Origin: Bacteroidetes bacterium RIFCSPLOWO2_12_FULL_37_12
GTDB taxonomy: Bacteria > Bacteroidota > Bacteroidia > 2-12-FULL-37-12
Length of the DNA: 64,000 bases
NCBI GenBank assembly: GCA_001769655.1
Contig: MEPC01000020.1
Location: 62,001 to 126,000 of the forward strand
Reading direction: 5' to 3'
Under the pieces are notes generated by a model. That model did no database searches. It worked only from the letters and a program-made list of their open reading frames with translations, and was not told where the DNA came from. The translations under genes and the position numbers were made by a program. Below are positions 1 to 9,114 of the stretch, piece after piece; the first letter of the stretch is position 1, and each line of letters opens with the position of its first letter.

Positions 1-1575
1 TTACCCCCTATACTCCCCCCACACTTTTCTGAACGTATCGCTGATTTCTCCCAACGTCACGTAGTTTTCTACCGCCTTTAAAATGTGCGGCAGAACATTT
101 CTGTTTTCACGGGCTGAGGATTCCAGTTCAGTGACACAGGATTCCACCATTGCTTTTTCCCGGGTTGATTTCAAATGTTTTAGCTTTTCCATTTGCATTG
201 TTCGCGCTGATTCATCAATTCTCATCCGGTTTGGGATAATAGATTCATGCTCGGAAAATTTATTGATTCCTACTACAATTTTTTCACCGCCCTCTATTTC
301 CTTCTGGTACCGGAACGCGGATTGGGCAATTTGATTCTGAATGTAATGTTGTTCTATCGCTTTTACAGAGCCACCCATCCCATCAATCTTTTTTATTTCT
401 GCAAGCGCTTTTTCTTCCATCTGGTCTGTAAGGGTTTCTATAAAATAAGAACCCGCCAACGGATCTACTGTATCAGTGACACCCGATTCGTGTGCTATGA
501 TTTGCTGAGTTCGTAATGCAATTTTCACAGCTTTCTCCCCGGGCAATGAAAGTGCTTCATCAAAACTGTTGGTATGAAGTGATTGAGTGCCACCCAACAC
601 AGCGCTTAGCGCCTGTAGCGTGACACGAACAATATTATTTTCCGGTTGTTGTGCAGTGAGTGTGGAACCACCGGTTTGTGTATGAAAACGAAGCATCAAA
701 GATGCCGGTTCTTTAGCACCAAGTTCTTTCATCATCTTCGCCCAGATTCGCCTTGCAGAGCGGAATTTCGCTATTTCTTCAAATAAATTATTATGTGCAT
801 TGAAAAAAAATGACATTCGTTTGGCGAATGAATCAATCGAAAGACCTTTCTCCAATGCCGCCAGCACATAAGCTTTTCCGTTTGACAATGTAAAAGCGAG
901 TTCCTGCACAGCGGTGGCGCCTGCTTCACGTATATGATACCCTGAAATGGAAATGGTGTTCCAGCGGGGTATTTCTTTTTCACAGTATTCAAAAACATCC
1001 GTAATTAGTTTCATAGAAGGCGTTGGAGGAAAAATATACGTTCCCCTTGCGGCATATTCTTTTAAAATATCGTTCTGAACAGTGCCATTTAACTTTTTAA
1101 GGTCTGCCCCCTGTTTCTTAGCCAATGCAATATAAAATGCAAGAAGCGTGGAGGCAGTGGCATTAATCGTCATGGAAGTGGATATTGTAGCAAGTTGAAT
1201 ATCGTCAAACAAAATTTCAATGTCTTTTAAGGAATCAATTGCTACTCCGACTTTCCCGACTTCCCCTTCTGCCAACGGGTGGTCGGAATCGTACCCGATT
1301 TGAGTAGGAAGGTCAAAAGCCACCGACAATCCGGTAGTTCCTTGCTGTAATAAATATTTATAGCGCTTGTTGGATTCTTCTGCGGTGGAAAAACCTGCAT
1401 ATTGCCGCATCGTCCATAATTTTCCGCGATACATGGTAGGATGAATGCCGCGGGTATAAGGATATTCGCCGGGAATTTCTTTTTCCTTTTGAACGGGTTC
1501 GTAATACTGCTTGATTTCTATTCCGGAATCGGTATGGAAATTTTGCTTGGGGTCAGGATTTTTTTTGTGGGACAT
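1..1575 (-). CDS. Methylmalonyl-CoA mutase, large (catalytic) subunit
   Basis: This 524-residue protein is the acyl-CoA mutase barrel domain that interconverts (R)-methylmalonyl-CoA and succinyl-CoA with adenosylcobalamin. It carries the N-terminal segment [16 protein letters not shown] (Tyr49), the block ARGTYIFPP (Arg177) and [12 protein letters not shown] (His214). A Tyr and an Arg at these places are what methylmalonyl-CoA mutases use, as opposed to isobutyryl-type mutases; that substrate call is my inference. The B12-binding domain is absent, as in split mutases where it is a separate small subunit; that gene is not in the window and may lie beyond the edge, because the stop codon falls at base 1. 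Four GTGNCAC words lie in its 3' third. Confidence 0.9.
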   Translation of the reverse strand: MSHKKNPDPKQNFHTDSGIEIKQYYEPVQKEKEIPGEYPYTRGIHPTMYRGKLWTMRQYAGFSTAEESNKRYKYLLQQGTTGLSVAFDLPTQIGYDSDHPLAEGEVGKVGVAIDSLKDIEILFDDIQLATISTSMTINATASTLLAFYIALAKKQGADLKKLNGTVQNDILKEYAARGTYIFPPTPSMKLITDVFEYCEKEIPRWNTISISGYHIREAGATAVQELAFTLSNGKAYVLAALEKGLSIDSFAKRMSFFFNAHNNLFEEIAKFRSARRIWAKMMKELGAKEPASLMLRFHTQTGGSTLTAQQPENNIVRVTLQALSAVLGGTQSLHTNSFDEALSLPGEKAVKIALRTQQIIAHESGVTDTVDPLAGSYFIETLTDQMEEKALAEIKKIDGMGGSVKAIEQHYIQNQIAQSAFRYQKEIEGGEKIVVGINKFSEHESIIPNRMRIDESARTMQMEKLKHLKSTREKAMVESCVTELESSARENRNVLPHILKAVENYVTLGEISDTFRKVWGEYRG

Positions 1576-1619
1576 TTATGAGATTTACGCTTTACGAATT
1601 ACGATTTACGCCTTACCAA

Positions 1620-2141
1620 TTAAAAGTATTCCGCCACTTCTTTTTTAATATAATTAAGTGCAATGAGCGTGGGAACCTCTTTCATCTTAATCACCCTGTC
1701 GGTAATTGCTTTAATCAAGTCCATATTGGAATGATTGCTGTTCAACCCTTGTGCGCTTAAAATAATAATTTTAGTGATTTCTTCTTTTGCCTGTGACACT
1801 AAATTCCACGCTTCTGGAGATAAATAAACCTGTTGGGATAAATTATGCTCAAATTCAAAACGTATATCCTGAAGTAGCGCCCGCTGAAGTTCGACAGCAT
1901 GATACGTGGAATTATTAACTCTGTGAAGAAGGACATTGGGAGATATTCTCTCGAGAAAAAGACAAACTCTTTCATACGCTTGAAGGCGCAAAGGTAAAAT
2001 GACTTTTTGATTCAGGGTTTTAATTTCATTTTTCTCTTTTTCCTTTTCTCTGGAGAGAAAAGTTTTTATCATGACCAATGCGGTTGCCAGTACAATCAGA
2101 GATGGGATAATTATTTTTAATAATTCAAAGAGGGTGTTCAT
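1620..2141 (-). CDS. Membrane-anchored hypothetical protein
   Basis: The product has 173 residues. Residues ~8-30 form one hydrophobic segment, followed by a charged linker (EKEKEKNEIK) and a soluble, mostly helical domain with a conserved-looking NVLLHRVNN block. It resembles the uncharacterised single-pass proteins common in Bacteroidota, with a short N-terminal anchor and a cytoplasmic helical domain, but I cannot name a function. It lies between the mutase gene and the channel-like gene on the same strand, 44 bp from the former. The 44-bp gap holds three near copies of the octamer TTACGATT. Confidence 0.75.
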   Translation of the reverse strand: MNTLFELLKIIIPSLIVLATALVMIKTFLSREKEKEKNEIKTLNQKVILPLRLQAYERVCLFLERISPNVLLHRVNNSTYHAVELQRALLQDIRFEFEHNLSQQVYLSPEAWNLVSQAKEEITKIIILSAQGLNSNHSNMDLIKAITDRVIKMKEVPTLIALNYIKKEVAEYF

Positions 2142-2200
2142 TGAGAAGAAATAATTTTAAAGCTGAAAATTTAAGAATTTTCTGAATGAATAAAAAATGA

Positions 2201-3760
2201 TTATTGCAAAACCTGGCTTATCAGTGACACTGAAAAAATACTTAGCAAAAACCAACCGATAAATCCTTCAATAACCGCTATGTATAATAAAAGTCCTCTT
2301 ACTTCAATGCTACCGAAACCGAGCGAAGTAAAAAGGTTCAAACTTAAAATAAATGAGTCAAAAATACGTAACAGAGTTTTATAAATAAAACCAAAAATAC
2401 GCTTAAATAGAGAGGATTTTTTGGGAGTATTTTCGTTGATTGTAACTGGCATTTCCGGGAGTTCTTCGGTTTCCTGCTTTTTTATGTTTTTTAACTTTCT
2501 TGATTTATCCATTAAAGCGGCATAATCATAAGGAATCAGGAAATACAATAAGCCAAACCCAAATACCACATAAAAGGACCATATCATTGATTTTACCGGA
2601 TTCGTTCCATAATCACAAAATATTCGCAGAAAATCATTCATTTTCCATTTGAAGAAATCATACATTTCTTTCTTCTCTTCATAAAGATGTCCAAAAAAAT
2701 ACGTCTCCAGGTCCTTCCATTCTACTAAGCAAGCACGGGAAGAAAGCACATCCCCCTGCTCCTTGTAAAACCCATATAATTTAGCATAGGTGTGAATGAG
2801 ACGGTCATAATTGTCTTTATTTGAAATGCCTTCACGGGAATAGGGTTGATAAATTTCATACAAAAAATTGCCGGTGCCATCGTCAATAAAATCATAAGCG
2901 ATTTTGATTTTTTGATTTGCTATCTGATCCCAGGTTATCCGGGTGTTAAATTCCGGGGTCTGCAGGTCACCTGTAAAAATTCCTTCACCAAACGTATTAT
3001 TCATCACTTCAAATTTGTTGATAATAGTTGCATCGGTTAAATCTAACGGTACTGTAAAATTGGAATTTAACAAAGTAAAATTGCTGAAATAACATTCCCT
3101 CAGGATGACATGCCCACTGAATCCTTTAGGTAAACGGTAGTTGAAATCGCAATCACGTATTTCAATAAAATAATTGGTTTCGGCTGAATTTGCCAGAAAG
3201 AAATACGGAGGGATTATTGATTTATTTTCCTGCTTTTCTAATTTTGGTACATTGGGACTAAAAACAGTTGTCTCAATATAAAATTTTCCTACCCTCTGTT
3301 CAATGAATTTTACATTATTGTAAATGGTATTATGCGTAAATCCAAGGATATTAAAATAATTTCGCCGCATATCTATTCCATTTTTAAACTGATTATAGTC
3401 AAAATACAAATAATACGGCTCCACTCCATGGCAATCGTACATCCGGAAATTTTCTTCAAAAACCATGTTTGAGAAGCTGATATTTACACCGCCTTCAAAC
3501 GTTACATTTTTTAGATTGACAAGCGCCGTTATCCGTATTTTTTTAGGATTATCCTCAGCGGCAATCTCAAATTCAGCATCCGTTTCCGGATTAAACTTAA
3601 CCAAAGCGTTTACCAACGAATACAACCTCTCAGCATTTCGCATTTCATCTACAAACTGAGATAATGAAATTACCCGTGTAGAATCTATGGGTTTTTGGGT
3701 TGCTATAGAAGAATGTGTAAACCCGGTTATAAATAATATGTAAACGATTATCCTTCGCAT
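2201..3760 (-). CDS. Secreted beta-helix-like protein with C-terminal potassium-channel-like pore
   Basis: This 519-residue protein starts with a signal peptide (residues ~1-21). A long central part follows, with alternating short strands such as NVTFEGGVNISFSN and NTIYNNVKFIEQ, which reads like a pentapeptide or right-handed beta-helix region. From ~390 there is a transmembrane helix (SMIWSFYVVFGFGLLYFLIP), a basic and glutamate-rich loop, then a second hydrophobic part containing TSLGFGSIEV (478-487) and IEGFIGWFLLSIFSVSLI. The last two blocks match the pore-loop plus inner-helix pattern of two-TM (Ion_trans_2) channels, with GFG in the filter position instead of GYG. Channel function is inferred from that pattern only. 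No partner genes are evident. Confidence 0.7.
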   Translation of the reverse strand: MRRIIVYILFITGFTHSSIATQKPIDSTRVISLSQFVDEMRNAERLYSLVNALVKFNPETDAEFEIAAEDNPKKIRITALVNLKNVTFEGGVNISFSNMVFEENFRMYDCHGVEPYYLYFDYNQFKNGIDMRRNYFNILGFTHNTIYNNVKFIEQRVGKFYIETTVFSPNVPKLEKQENKSIIPPYFFLANSAETNYFIEIRDCDFNYRLPKGFSGHVILRECYFSNFTLLNSNFTVPLDLTDATIINKFEVMNNTFGEGIFTGDLQTPEFNTRITWDQIANQKIKIAYDFIDDGTGNFLYEIYQPYSREGISNKDNYDRLIHTYAKLYGFYKEQGDVLSSRACLVEWKDLETYFFGHLYEEKKEMYDFFKWKMNDFLRIFCDYGTNPVKSMIWSFYVVFGFGLLYFLIPYDYAALMDKSRKLKNIKKQETEELPEMPVTINENTPKKSSLFKRIFGFIYKTLLRIFDSFILSLNLFTSLGFGSIEVRGLLLYIAVIEGFIGWFLLSIFSVSLISQVLQ

Positions 3761-3791
3761 AGTTTGCGTAAAGTTATGAATATTTAAGGTA

Positions 3792-3822
3792 TTGCAAATA
3801 TCCCACTCATGATTTACCTTTG
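3792..3822 (+). promoter_or_regulatory. Bacteroidota-type promoter of sdhA
   Basis: TTG at 3792-3794 and TACCTTTG at 3815-3822 are separated by 20 bp, matching the TTTG / TAnnTTTG consensus of the Bacteroidota primary sigma factor. Transcription should start a few bases downstream, which excludes a TTG start at 3820 and supports the ATG at 3847. Confidence 0.75.
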
Positions 3823-3846
3823 CATACTCACATTAAAAACCTCATC

Positions 3847-5760
3847 ATGCAACTCAATTCAAAAATTCCCACCGGACGTTTACAGGAAAAATGGACCCAG
3901 CATAAGTTTAATTCCAAACTTGTGAATCCAGCCAATAAACGTAAATATGAAATTATCATTGTCGGCTCTGGCCTTGCAGGCGCTTCTGCCGCGGCTTCAC
4001 TGTCGGAGTTAGGATATAAAGTAAAATGTTTTTGCATTCAGGATAGTCCCAGACGCGCGCATAGTATTGCCGCTCAGGGTGGAATTAACGCCGCAAAAAA
4101 TTATCCCAACGATGGCGACTCCGTCTGGCGGTTGTTTTATGATACCATCAAAGGAGGCGACTACCGTGCCCGTGAAGCCAATGTATATCGTCTGGCTGAA
4201 GTCAGCAATAATATTATTGACCAATGTGTTGCGCAGGGTGTTCCATTCGCAAGGGAATATGGAGGATTACTTGATAATCGCTCTTTTGGCGGCGCACAGG
4301 TTTCGCGAACTTTTTATGCACGCGGACAAACAGGACAGCAATTATTATTGGGAGCGTATAGTGCACTCTCCCGTCAGATTGGGAAAGGAACCGTGCAGAT
4401 GTACCCCCGAAGAGAAATGCTGGAATTGGTAGTTATAGAAAATTCTGCAAGAGGTATTGTGGTAAGAAATTTAGTGACGGGAGAAATTGAGACACATTCA
4501 GCAAACGCTGTATTATTGGCTACCGGTGGTTACGGAAATACTTATTTTCTCTCTACCAATGCCATGAATTCCAATGCCACAGCTATATGGAGAGCCCATA
4601 AAAAAGGAGCGTTGTTCGGAAATCCGTGTTATACTCAGATTCATCCGACTTGCATTCCTGTTGCCGGCGAACATCAATCAAAACTTACGTTGATGAGTGA
4701 AAGTTTACGCAATGATGGGAGAGTTTGGGTTCCTAAAAAGCAAGGCGATAAACGAGCACCCGACCAGATTCCTGACGAGGAAAGAGATTATTTCCTTGAG
4801 AGAAAATACCCATCGTTCGGAAATCTGGTACCCCGTGATGTTGCCTCGCGTAATGCGAAAGAACAATGTGACCAGGGAAAAGGGGTTGGCGCTTCGGGCT
4901 TGGCTGTATATCTTGATTTCAGAGATCCCATCAAGCGGCTCGGTAAAAAAACCATCGAAGAAAAATATGGCAATCTTTTTCAGATGTATGAAATGATAAC
5001 CGCTGAAAATCCGTATCAGGTTCCCATGAGAATTTATCCTGCGGTTCATTACACCATGGGGGGATTATGGGTTGACTATAATCTGATGACCACGGTACCC
5101 GGATTATATGCTATGGGAGAAGCAAATTTTTCTGACCATGGCGCAAACCGTCTGGGCGCAAGCGCACTTATGCAAGGTCTTGCGGATGGATATTTTGTAA
5201 TTCCCTATACGCTTGGTGATTATATAGCAACTACTAAATTCAGTAATGTAACGACTGACCATCCTGAGTTTAAATCAGCGGTAAAAAAAGTGGAGGAACA
5301 AACTAAAAAGCTACTTTCTATAAAGGGAAAAAATTCAGTGGATGAGATTCATAAAGAATTAGGAAAAATAATGTGGGAGCATGTAGGCATGGCACGCAAT
5401 GCCACTGGGTTGAAAACAGCCGTTGGTAAAATAAAAAATCTCCGGGCGGAATTCTGGAAAGATGTAAATGTCACCGGTGGAGAAATGGAATTAAATCAAG
5501 CCCTTGAAAAAGCAGGACGAGTGGCTGATTTTCTGGAACTCGGTGAATTGATGGCTAACGATGCTTTGCAACGGAATGAATCGTGTGGTGGACATTTCCG
5601 CGAAGAATATCAAACCGAAGAGAACGAAGCCAGAAGGGATGATGAGAATTACGCGTATGTCTCGGCATGGGAATATTCCGGAGAAGGAAAAGAAGAAATA
5701 ATGCACAAGGAACCGTTGATTTTTGAGAATGTAAAACCAACGCAGAGGAGTTATAAGTAA
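3847..5760 (+). CDS. sdhA: Succinate dehydrogenase/fumarate reductase flavoprotein subunit
   Basis: The product has 637 residues and is the FAD-binding catalytic subunit that oxidises succinate to fumarate or does the reverse. Residues 40-45 are the GxGxxG dinucleotide fold (GSGLAG); HSIAAQGG at 72-79 contains the histidine that carries covalent FAD; later blocks include [11 protein letters not shown] and [18 protein letters not shown]. Length and motifs fit the Bacteroidota class B enzyme, which normally lies in an sdhCAB operon. Here neither the iron-sulfur nor the cytochrome b subunit is adjacent: upstream is a divergent membrane gene and downstream is gene debris. A longer TTG-initiated reading frame exists, but its start lies inside the promoter, so ATG 3847 is chosen. 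Confidence 0.93.
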   Translation: MQLNSKIPTGRLQEKWTQHKFNSKLVNPANKRKYEIIIVGSGLAGASAAASLSELGYKVKCFCIQDSPRRAHSIAAQGGINAAKNYPNDGDSVWRLFYDTIKGGDYRAREANVYRLAEVSNNIIDQCVAQGVPFAREYGGLLDNRSFGGAQVSRTFYARGQTGQQLLLGAYSALSRQIGKGTVQMYPRREMLELVVIENSARGIVVRNLVTGEIETHSANAVLLATGGYGNTYFLSTNAMNSNATAIWRAHKKGALFGNPCYTQIHPTCIPVAGEHQSKLTLMSESLRNDGRVWVPKKQGDKRAPDQIPDEERDYFLERKYPSFGNLVPRDVASRNAKEQCDQGKGVGASGLAVYLDFRDPIKRLGKKTIEEKYGNLFQMYEMITAENPYQVPMRIYPAVHYTMGGLWVDYNLMTTVPGLYAMGEANFSDHGANRLGASALMQGLADGYFVIPYTLGDYIATTKFSNVTTDHPEFKSAVKKVEEQTKKLLSIKGKNSVDEIHKELGKIMWEHVGMARNATGLKTAVGKIKNLRAEFWKDVNVTGGEMELNQALEKAGRVADFLELGELMANDALQRNESCGGHFREEYQTEENEARRDDENYAYVSAWEYSGEGKEEIMHKEPLIFENVKPTQRSYK

Positions 5761-5864
5761 GTTATAATCTATTTTAGGATAAGACACATCATTCCGTCCG
5801 AGATCTGCAATATTTCAGTGCAGATTATGCGAAATTGTTAGAACCATCCATAAATCTAATGTAG

Positions 5865-6062
5865 CAGATTGCTCTATTGAAAAGCAGAGGGCTGATTATT
5901 ACCGACATTTTAAACCCATCGAATTCGATGGATTTAAAGGTAACGGATTTAAGATATTTAAAATTTATTCAACTACTTTTTAATTACCCCGAATTCGGGG
6001 TAATTAAAAGTGGTAAAAAAATAAAAATTAACTATGGCGAATTCGCCACAATTAAAAAATAA
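5865..6062 (+). pseudogene. Gene debris with possible Abi_2-like and KilA-N-like fragments
   Basis: No intact gene is seen here. One frame reads QIALLKSRGLIITD after a stop, which resembles the N-terminal block of Abi_2 family (phage abortive infection) proteins. A neighbouring frame reads FKPIEFDGFK, which resembles the IEFD block of the KilA-N protein just downstream. Both matches are short and recognised by eye, so the assignment is weak. Three GAATTC-centred palindromes lie in this stretch and just after it. Confidence 0.3.
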
Positions 6063-6287
6063 AAACATGACAAAAAATAAAATAATAAATGTTCAGGGAA
6101 GAGAGATTGCCTTAATTTCCGACAAAGTGAATGACTATATATCACTCACTGATATGGCTCGTTACCGGGATGCTGAAAGAACCAATTACATTATTCAAAA
6201 CTGGATGCAAACTCGCAGTGCCATTGAGTTTTGTGGACTTTGGGAGCAGCTCAATAACGCTGATTTTAAAAGCATCGAATTCGATGC
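5916..6287. repeat. Four perfect palindromes centred on GAATTC
   Basis: Perfect inverted repeats lie at 5916-5931 (16 bp), 5978-6009 (32 bp, arms TAATTACCCC/GGGGTAATTA plus A/T ends), 6035-6048 (14 bp) and 6272-6287 (16 bp). All share the GAATTC centre but differ in their arms, except that the first and last share ATCGAATTCGAT. The last lies inside the KilA-N remnant, where it encodes IEFD. Confidence 0.85.
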
Positions 6288-6442
6288 CTTAAAAAATGAA
6301 TCGGGAGCAAACAGTTTTGCTCTTACCTGTTTTGGTACATCAGGGCTTGAAGCAAAGTGAACGACTGCAACAACTCAATTAAATTGCCATTACCCAAATG
6401 AAATCACTGCTACAAAACAGCCAACTGAAAAAATTGAAATGA
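6067..6442 (+). pseudogene. KilA-N domain DNA-binding protein, internally deleted
   Basis: The first ~80 codons read as a typical Bacteroidota KilA-N protein: start MTKNKIINVQGREIALIS, then YISLTDMARYRDAE and IEFDALKNESGANSF. The frame then leaves the family sequence and stops at 6360. A different frame from about 6328 resumes the C-terminal tail of the family (GLKQSERLQQLN, stop, IAITQMKSLLQNSQLKKLK) and ends at 6442. So a central part of the gene is deleted, the join is out of frame and there is an additional stop codon in the tail. KilA-N proteins are usually phage- or defence-associated. The remnant sits between sdhA and narK and probably has no function. Confidence 0.75.
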
Positions 6443-6451
6443 ATCCCATTT

Positions 6452-7846
6452 TTACTTCCCCCACGTATCCTTTGCCTTATCCCACCAGGTTCCCCCTTTT
6501 GTACCCCAATCATACCGCTCAGCTCCTTTGCGGGTATAATAGTGCCAGTTAAGCCAGGTGGCTATGGCGTAAAAAATCAGCGCTCCCCAGAAGAAAATTT
6601 TAGCATTTCCATAACTGGTAATAGCGGCTCCAATTAATGATGAAAATATAAAAGGTCCATACGCCGCCCAGGCGCCTGTCCAACCTAAAATCTGCGCCCC
6701 CTGGCGAGGTGAAAAAGCAAATACAATCGGATATTGACGGAAGGTAGCGGCATTTCCGATTCCTGCCATCAGGAAAATAAAAAGCATAACCCAGACAAAC
6801 CCGGAAAATTTATCGAGTGACACTGGAGTAAGAAACCCCCCGAAAATTAAAAGCAAACTGCCCGCAATTAATCCAATGCCACTGATCATTAACCAGAAAC
6901 TTCCTCCCAATTTATCAGAGGATTTTCCCATGATGGCACGAATCAGTGAGCCAATGAGCGGTCCGTAGAACGCATATTTCAACGGATCAGGCGCTCCTTC
7001 AAAACCTCCATAAATTGTTTTAATCATCAGAGGAAAAGCCGCTGAGAATCCGGAAAAACTTCCGAAAGTCATCATGTAGGTAATGACACAAAACCAGGTG
7101 TGTTTATTATCTGTCATGTTTTTTAACATTCCACCAATAGATGGTTTTTCTATGCGAATACTTCTTAAATACAGCCAGCATAAAATTCCCGCGATAATTA
7201 AAAAAGGAATATACCAGTATGCGGAATTCTGCAACCAGATATCTTTAACTACTTCTCCTTTTTTGAAGGTTTGCGTGTTTCCGGTTAGTGTGCCCAATGT
7301 TGCCAATCCTATAATCCAGGGAGTGACAAACTGAGTGAGTGACACTCCGAAATTTCCTATTCCTGCCTGAATTCCCATTGCATAACCTTGTAATTTTTTT
7401 GGAAAATGCAAACTGGTGGAGGGCATGTAAGAAGAAAAATCGCCGCCGCCAAATCCGCAAAGAATTGAAATCAAAAGAAAATGCGAATAGGGAGTTGATA
7501 AATCCTGGACAGCGATACCCAGCCAAATCATCGGAATAATTTTTAAAAATGTTGAAATAGTTATTGTGTGCCTTGTTCCATAAATGGGTATCAGAAAAGT
7601 ATGAATAAATCGGAAAGTGCCACCGGCAAGACCCGGCATTGCCGTTAACCAGAATAATTGCATCGTATCAAAACTGAATCCGATATTCGGTAGCCGTACC
7701 ACCACTGCGCTTATTACAAACCAGGTGGCAAAAGAGAATATTAAACTGAAGGTGGTTATCCACAAGGTGCGGTTGGCGTGAGCGCTTCCCTCGAATTTCC
7801 AGAAATCTTCGTTTTCCGGTTGCCATTTATTGAGCCATGTTTTCAT
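6452..7846 (-). CDS. narK: Nitrate/nitrite transporter (NNP family, NarK type)
   Basis: This 464-residue major facilitator protein has about 12 hydrophobic segments. It carries the nitrate-porter signatures GGGDFSSYMPS and, after TM5, GIQAGIGNFGVSLTQF, plus FGSFSGFSAAFPLM in the second half. It would import nitrate and/or export nitrite across the inner membrane. It is the last gene of the minus-strand respiratory block, 15 bp after actF, so nitrate supply appears co-transcribed with the nitrate reductase and Act genes. The C-terminus is a short Trp/Lys-rich tail. Whether it is a nitrate/proton symporter or a nitrate/nitrite antiporter cannot be told from sequence reading alone. Confidence 0.9.
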   Translation of the reverse strand: MKTWLNKWQPENEDFWKFEGSAHANRTLWITTFSLIFSFATWFVISAVVVRLPNIGFSFDTMQLFWLTAMPGLAGGTFRFIHTFLIPIYGTRHTITISTFLKIIPMIWLGIAVQDLSTPYSHFLLISILCGFGGGDFSSYMPSTSLHFPKKLQGYAMGIQAGIGNFGVSLTQFVTPWIIGLATLGTLTGNTQTFKKGEVVKDIWLQNSAYWYIPFLIIAGILCWLYLRSIRIEKPSIGGMLKNMTDNKHTWFCVITYMMTFGSFSGFSAAFPLMIKTIYGGFEGAPDPLKYAFYGPLIGSLIRAIMGKSSDKLGGSFWLMISGIGLIAGSLLLIFGGFLTPVSLDKFSGFVWVMLFIFLMAGIGNAATFRQYPIVFAFSPRQGAQILGWTGAWAAYGPFIFSSLIGAAITSYGNAKIFFWGALIFYAIATWLNWHYYTRKGAERYDWGTKGGTWWDKAKDTWGK

Positions 7847-7861
7847 GTTATTGTGGGTTAA

Positions 7862-9016
7862 TTACGATGTATAATGAAATGTTTCCTCAAGAAAGGGATG
7901 ATTTTTGGGAAGCAATATTTTTCCGGATAAAGAACGAAATACAACGAACATAAATAATCCGCCGAAACACAATGCCATTCCTATTTCAGAAAATCCAATG
8001 GTAACATGTTCGTGAAATACCGAAGGTGCAATAAGCAAATACAGATTCAACCAATGTCCGATAATAATGCTACCGCAGGAGATAACGAGGTATTTTATAT
8101 TCCTTTTTGCATCCCGTGTCATTAATACTAAAAAAGGAATTGCAAAATTCAATACTAATATCAAATAAAACAAAACAGGATAATTATCCATTCGCGGAGC
8201 ATAATAAACCGTTTCCTCGGGGATGTTACTATACCAAATCAATAAAAACTGTGAAAACCAGAGATAGGTCCAAAAAATACTGAAACCAAAGAGATATTTT
8301 CCTAAATCATGAAAATGGTTTTCATTTATCCAGGGCATAAATCCATTTTTGAAAAGATAAATTACCAGCACGGTAATTACGGCAATGCCACTTACCAGCA
8401 ATCCGGAAAAAATATACCAGCCAAACAACGTACTGTACCAATGCGGGTCGAGTGACATTATCCAATCCCAACTTGCCATAGAACTCGTTATTGCAAACAG
8501 AACGATAAAGATGGCTGAATAACGAATCCGGTTACGATGATGTTCCAAGCCGCCTTCTTCCTCCTCTTTCAGAGAGATATTTATTAATTTATAGGAAAAA
8601 AATATCCACAATCCAAAATACAAAATCATACGGATGATAAAAAAAGGAAGGTTAAGCCAGGAAGTTTTTCCAAGCAGTATCGTGTCACCCTCTTCAACGT
8701 GTGTCCAGTGATAGAGATTTCCCGTTCCCAATAGCAGTAGCAACATGATAACAGCGGAGATGGGTAAAAATTTTATGATTGCTTCAGGTATTTTTGAAAT
8801 GGCAGTGTGCCACCCAGAATTGGCAAGCGTATGGATAGAAATAAATACGGTTCCGGATAAAGCAATGAGTGTGAAATAAAATCCATTTAAAAGCCAGGAA
8901 CTCCAGAATTTTTCATGATTGGTTATTAAACCAAGAAAAACCAAGAGTAATCCTGCTCCCATTAGGATATACAGGAATTTTTTTTCTGTGAAGGAATAGG
9001 ATTTATAGTTTTGCAT
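7862..9016 (-). CDS. actF: Alternative complex III, quinol-binding membrane subunit ActF
   Basis: This 384-residue polytopic protein of the NrfD/PsrC-like group has about ten hydrophobic segments. Together with ActC it forms the membrane part of alternative complex III, which oxidises quinol and passes electrons to a periplasmic cytochrome c. Identification rests on the hydrophobic pattern, the block MASWDWIMSLDPHWYSTLFGWY typical of ActF (SLDPHW) and the position at the end of the act cluster. It follows actDE after a 98-bp gap that contains a hairpin repeat and a GTGACAC word. Confidence 0.88.
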   Translation of the reverse strand: MQNYKSYSFTEKKFLYILMGAGLLLVFLGLITNHEKFWSSWLLNGFYFTLIALSGTVFISIHTLANSGWHTAISKIPEAIIKFLPISAVIMLLLLLGTGNLYHWTHVEEGDTILLGKTSWLNLPFFIIRMILYFGLWIFFSYKLINISLKEEEEGGLEHHRNRIRYSAIFIVLFAITSSMASWDWIMSLDPHWYSTLFGWYIFSGLLVSGIAVITVLVIYLFKNGFMPWINENHFHDLGKYLFGFSIFWTYLWFSQFLLIWYSNIPEETVYYAPRMDNYPVLFYLILVLNFAIPFLVLMTRDAKRNIKYLVISCGSIIIGHWLNLYLLIAPSVFHEHVTIGFSEIGMALCFGGLFMFVVFRSLSGKILLPKNHPFLEETFHYTS

Positions 9017-9044
9017 ATAATAATTTTTAAGACCTCACCCCAGC

Positions 9045-9065
9045 CCCTCTCCAAAATGGAGAGGG
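9045..9065. repeat. Hairpin CCCTCTCC/GGAGAGGG between actDE and actF
   Basis: An 8-bp stem with a 5-base AAAAT loop, embedded in a CCTCACCCCAG...GGGATGAG context. A shorter sibling is at 11747-11766 between actB and actC. There is no T-run, so a simple intrinsic terminator is unlikely. Confidence 0.75.
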
Positions 9066-9114
9066 ATGAGAGAGAAGCTATAATACTATAGTAGTGACAC
9101 TGTGTATCATGCTG

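Noticed and set aside
3820-3846. Upstream TTG start for sdhA
   Set aside because: It lies inside the TACCTTTG promoter element, so it would not be transcribed; ATG 3847 also fits the family N-terminus.
5865-6442. Active prophage or intact defence island
   Set aside because: Only fragments with deletions, frameshifts and stops are present; no integrase, structural phage genes or intact toxin.
9045-9065. Intrinsic terminator between actDE and actF
   Set aside because: The hairpin lacks a T-run on either strand and has a sibling inside another operon gap.
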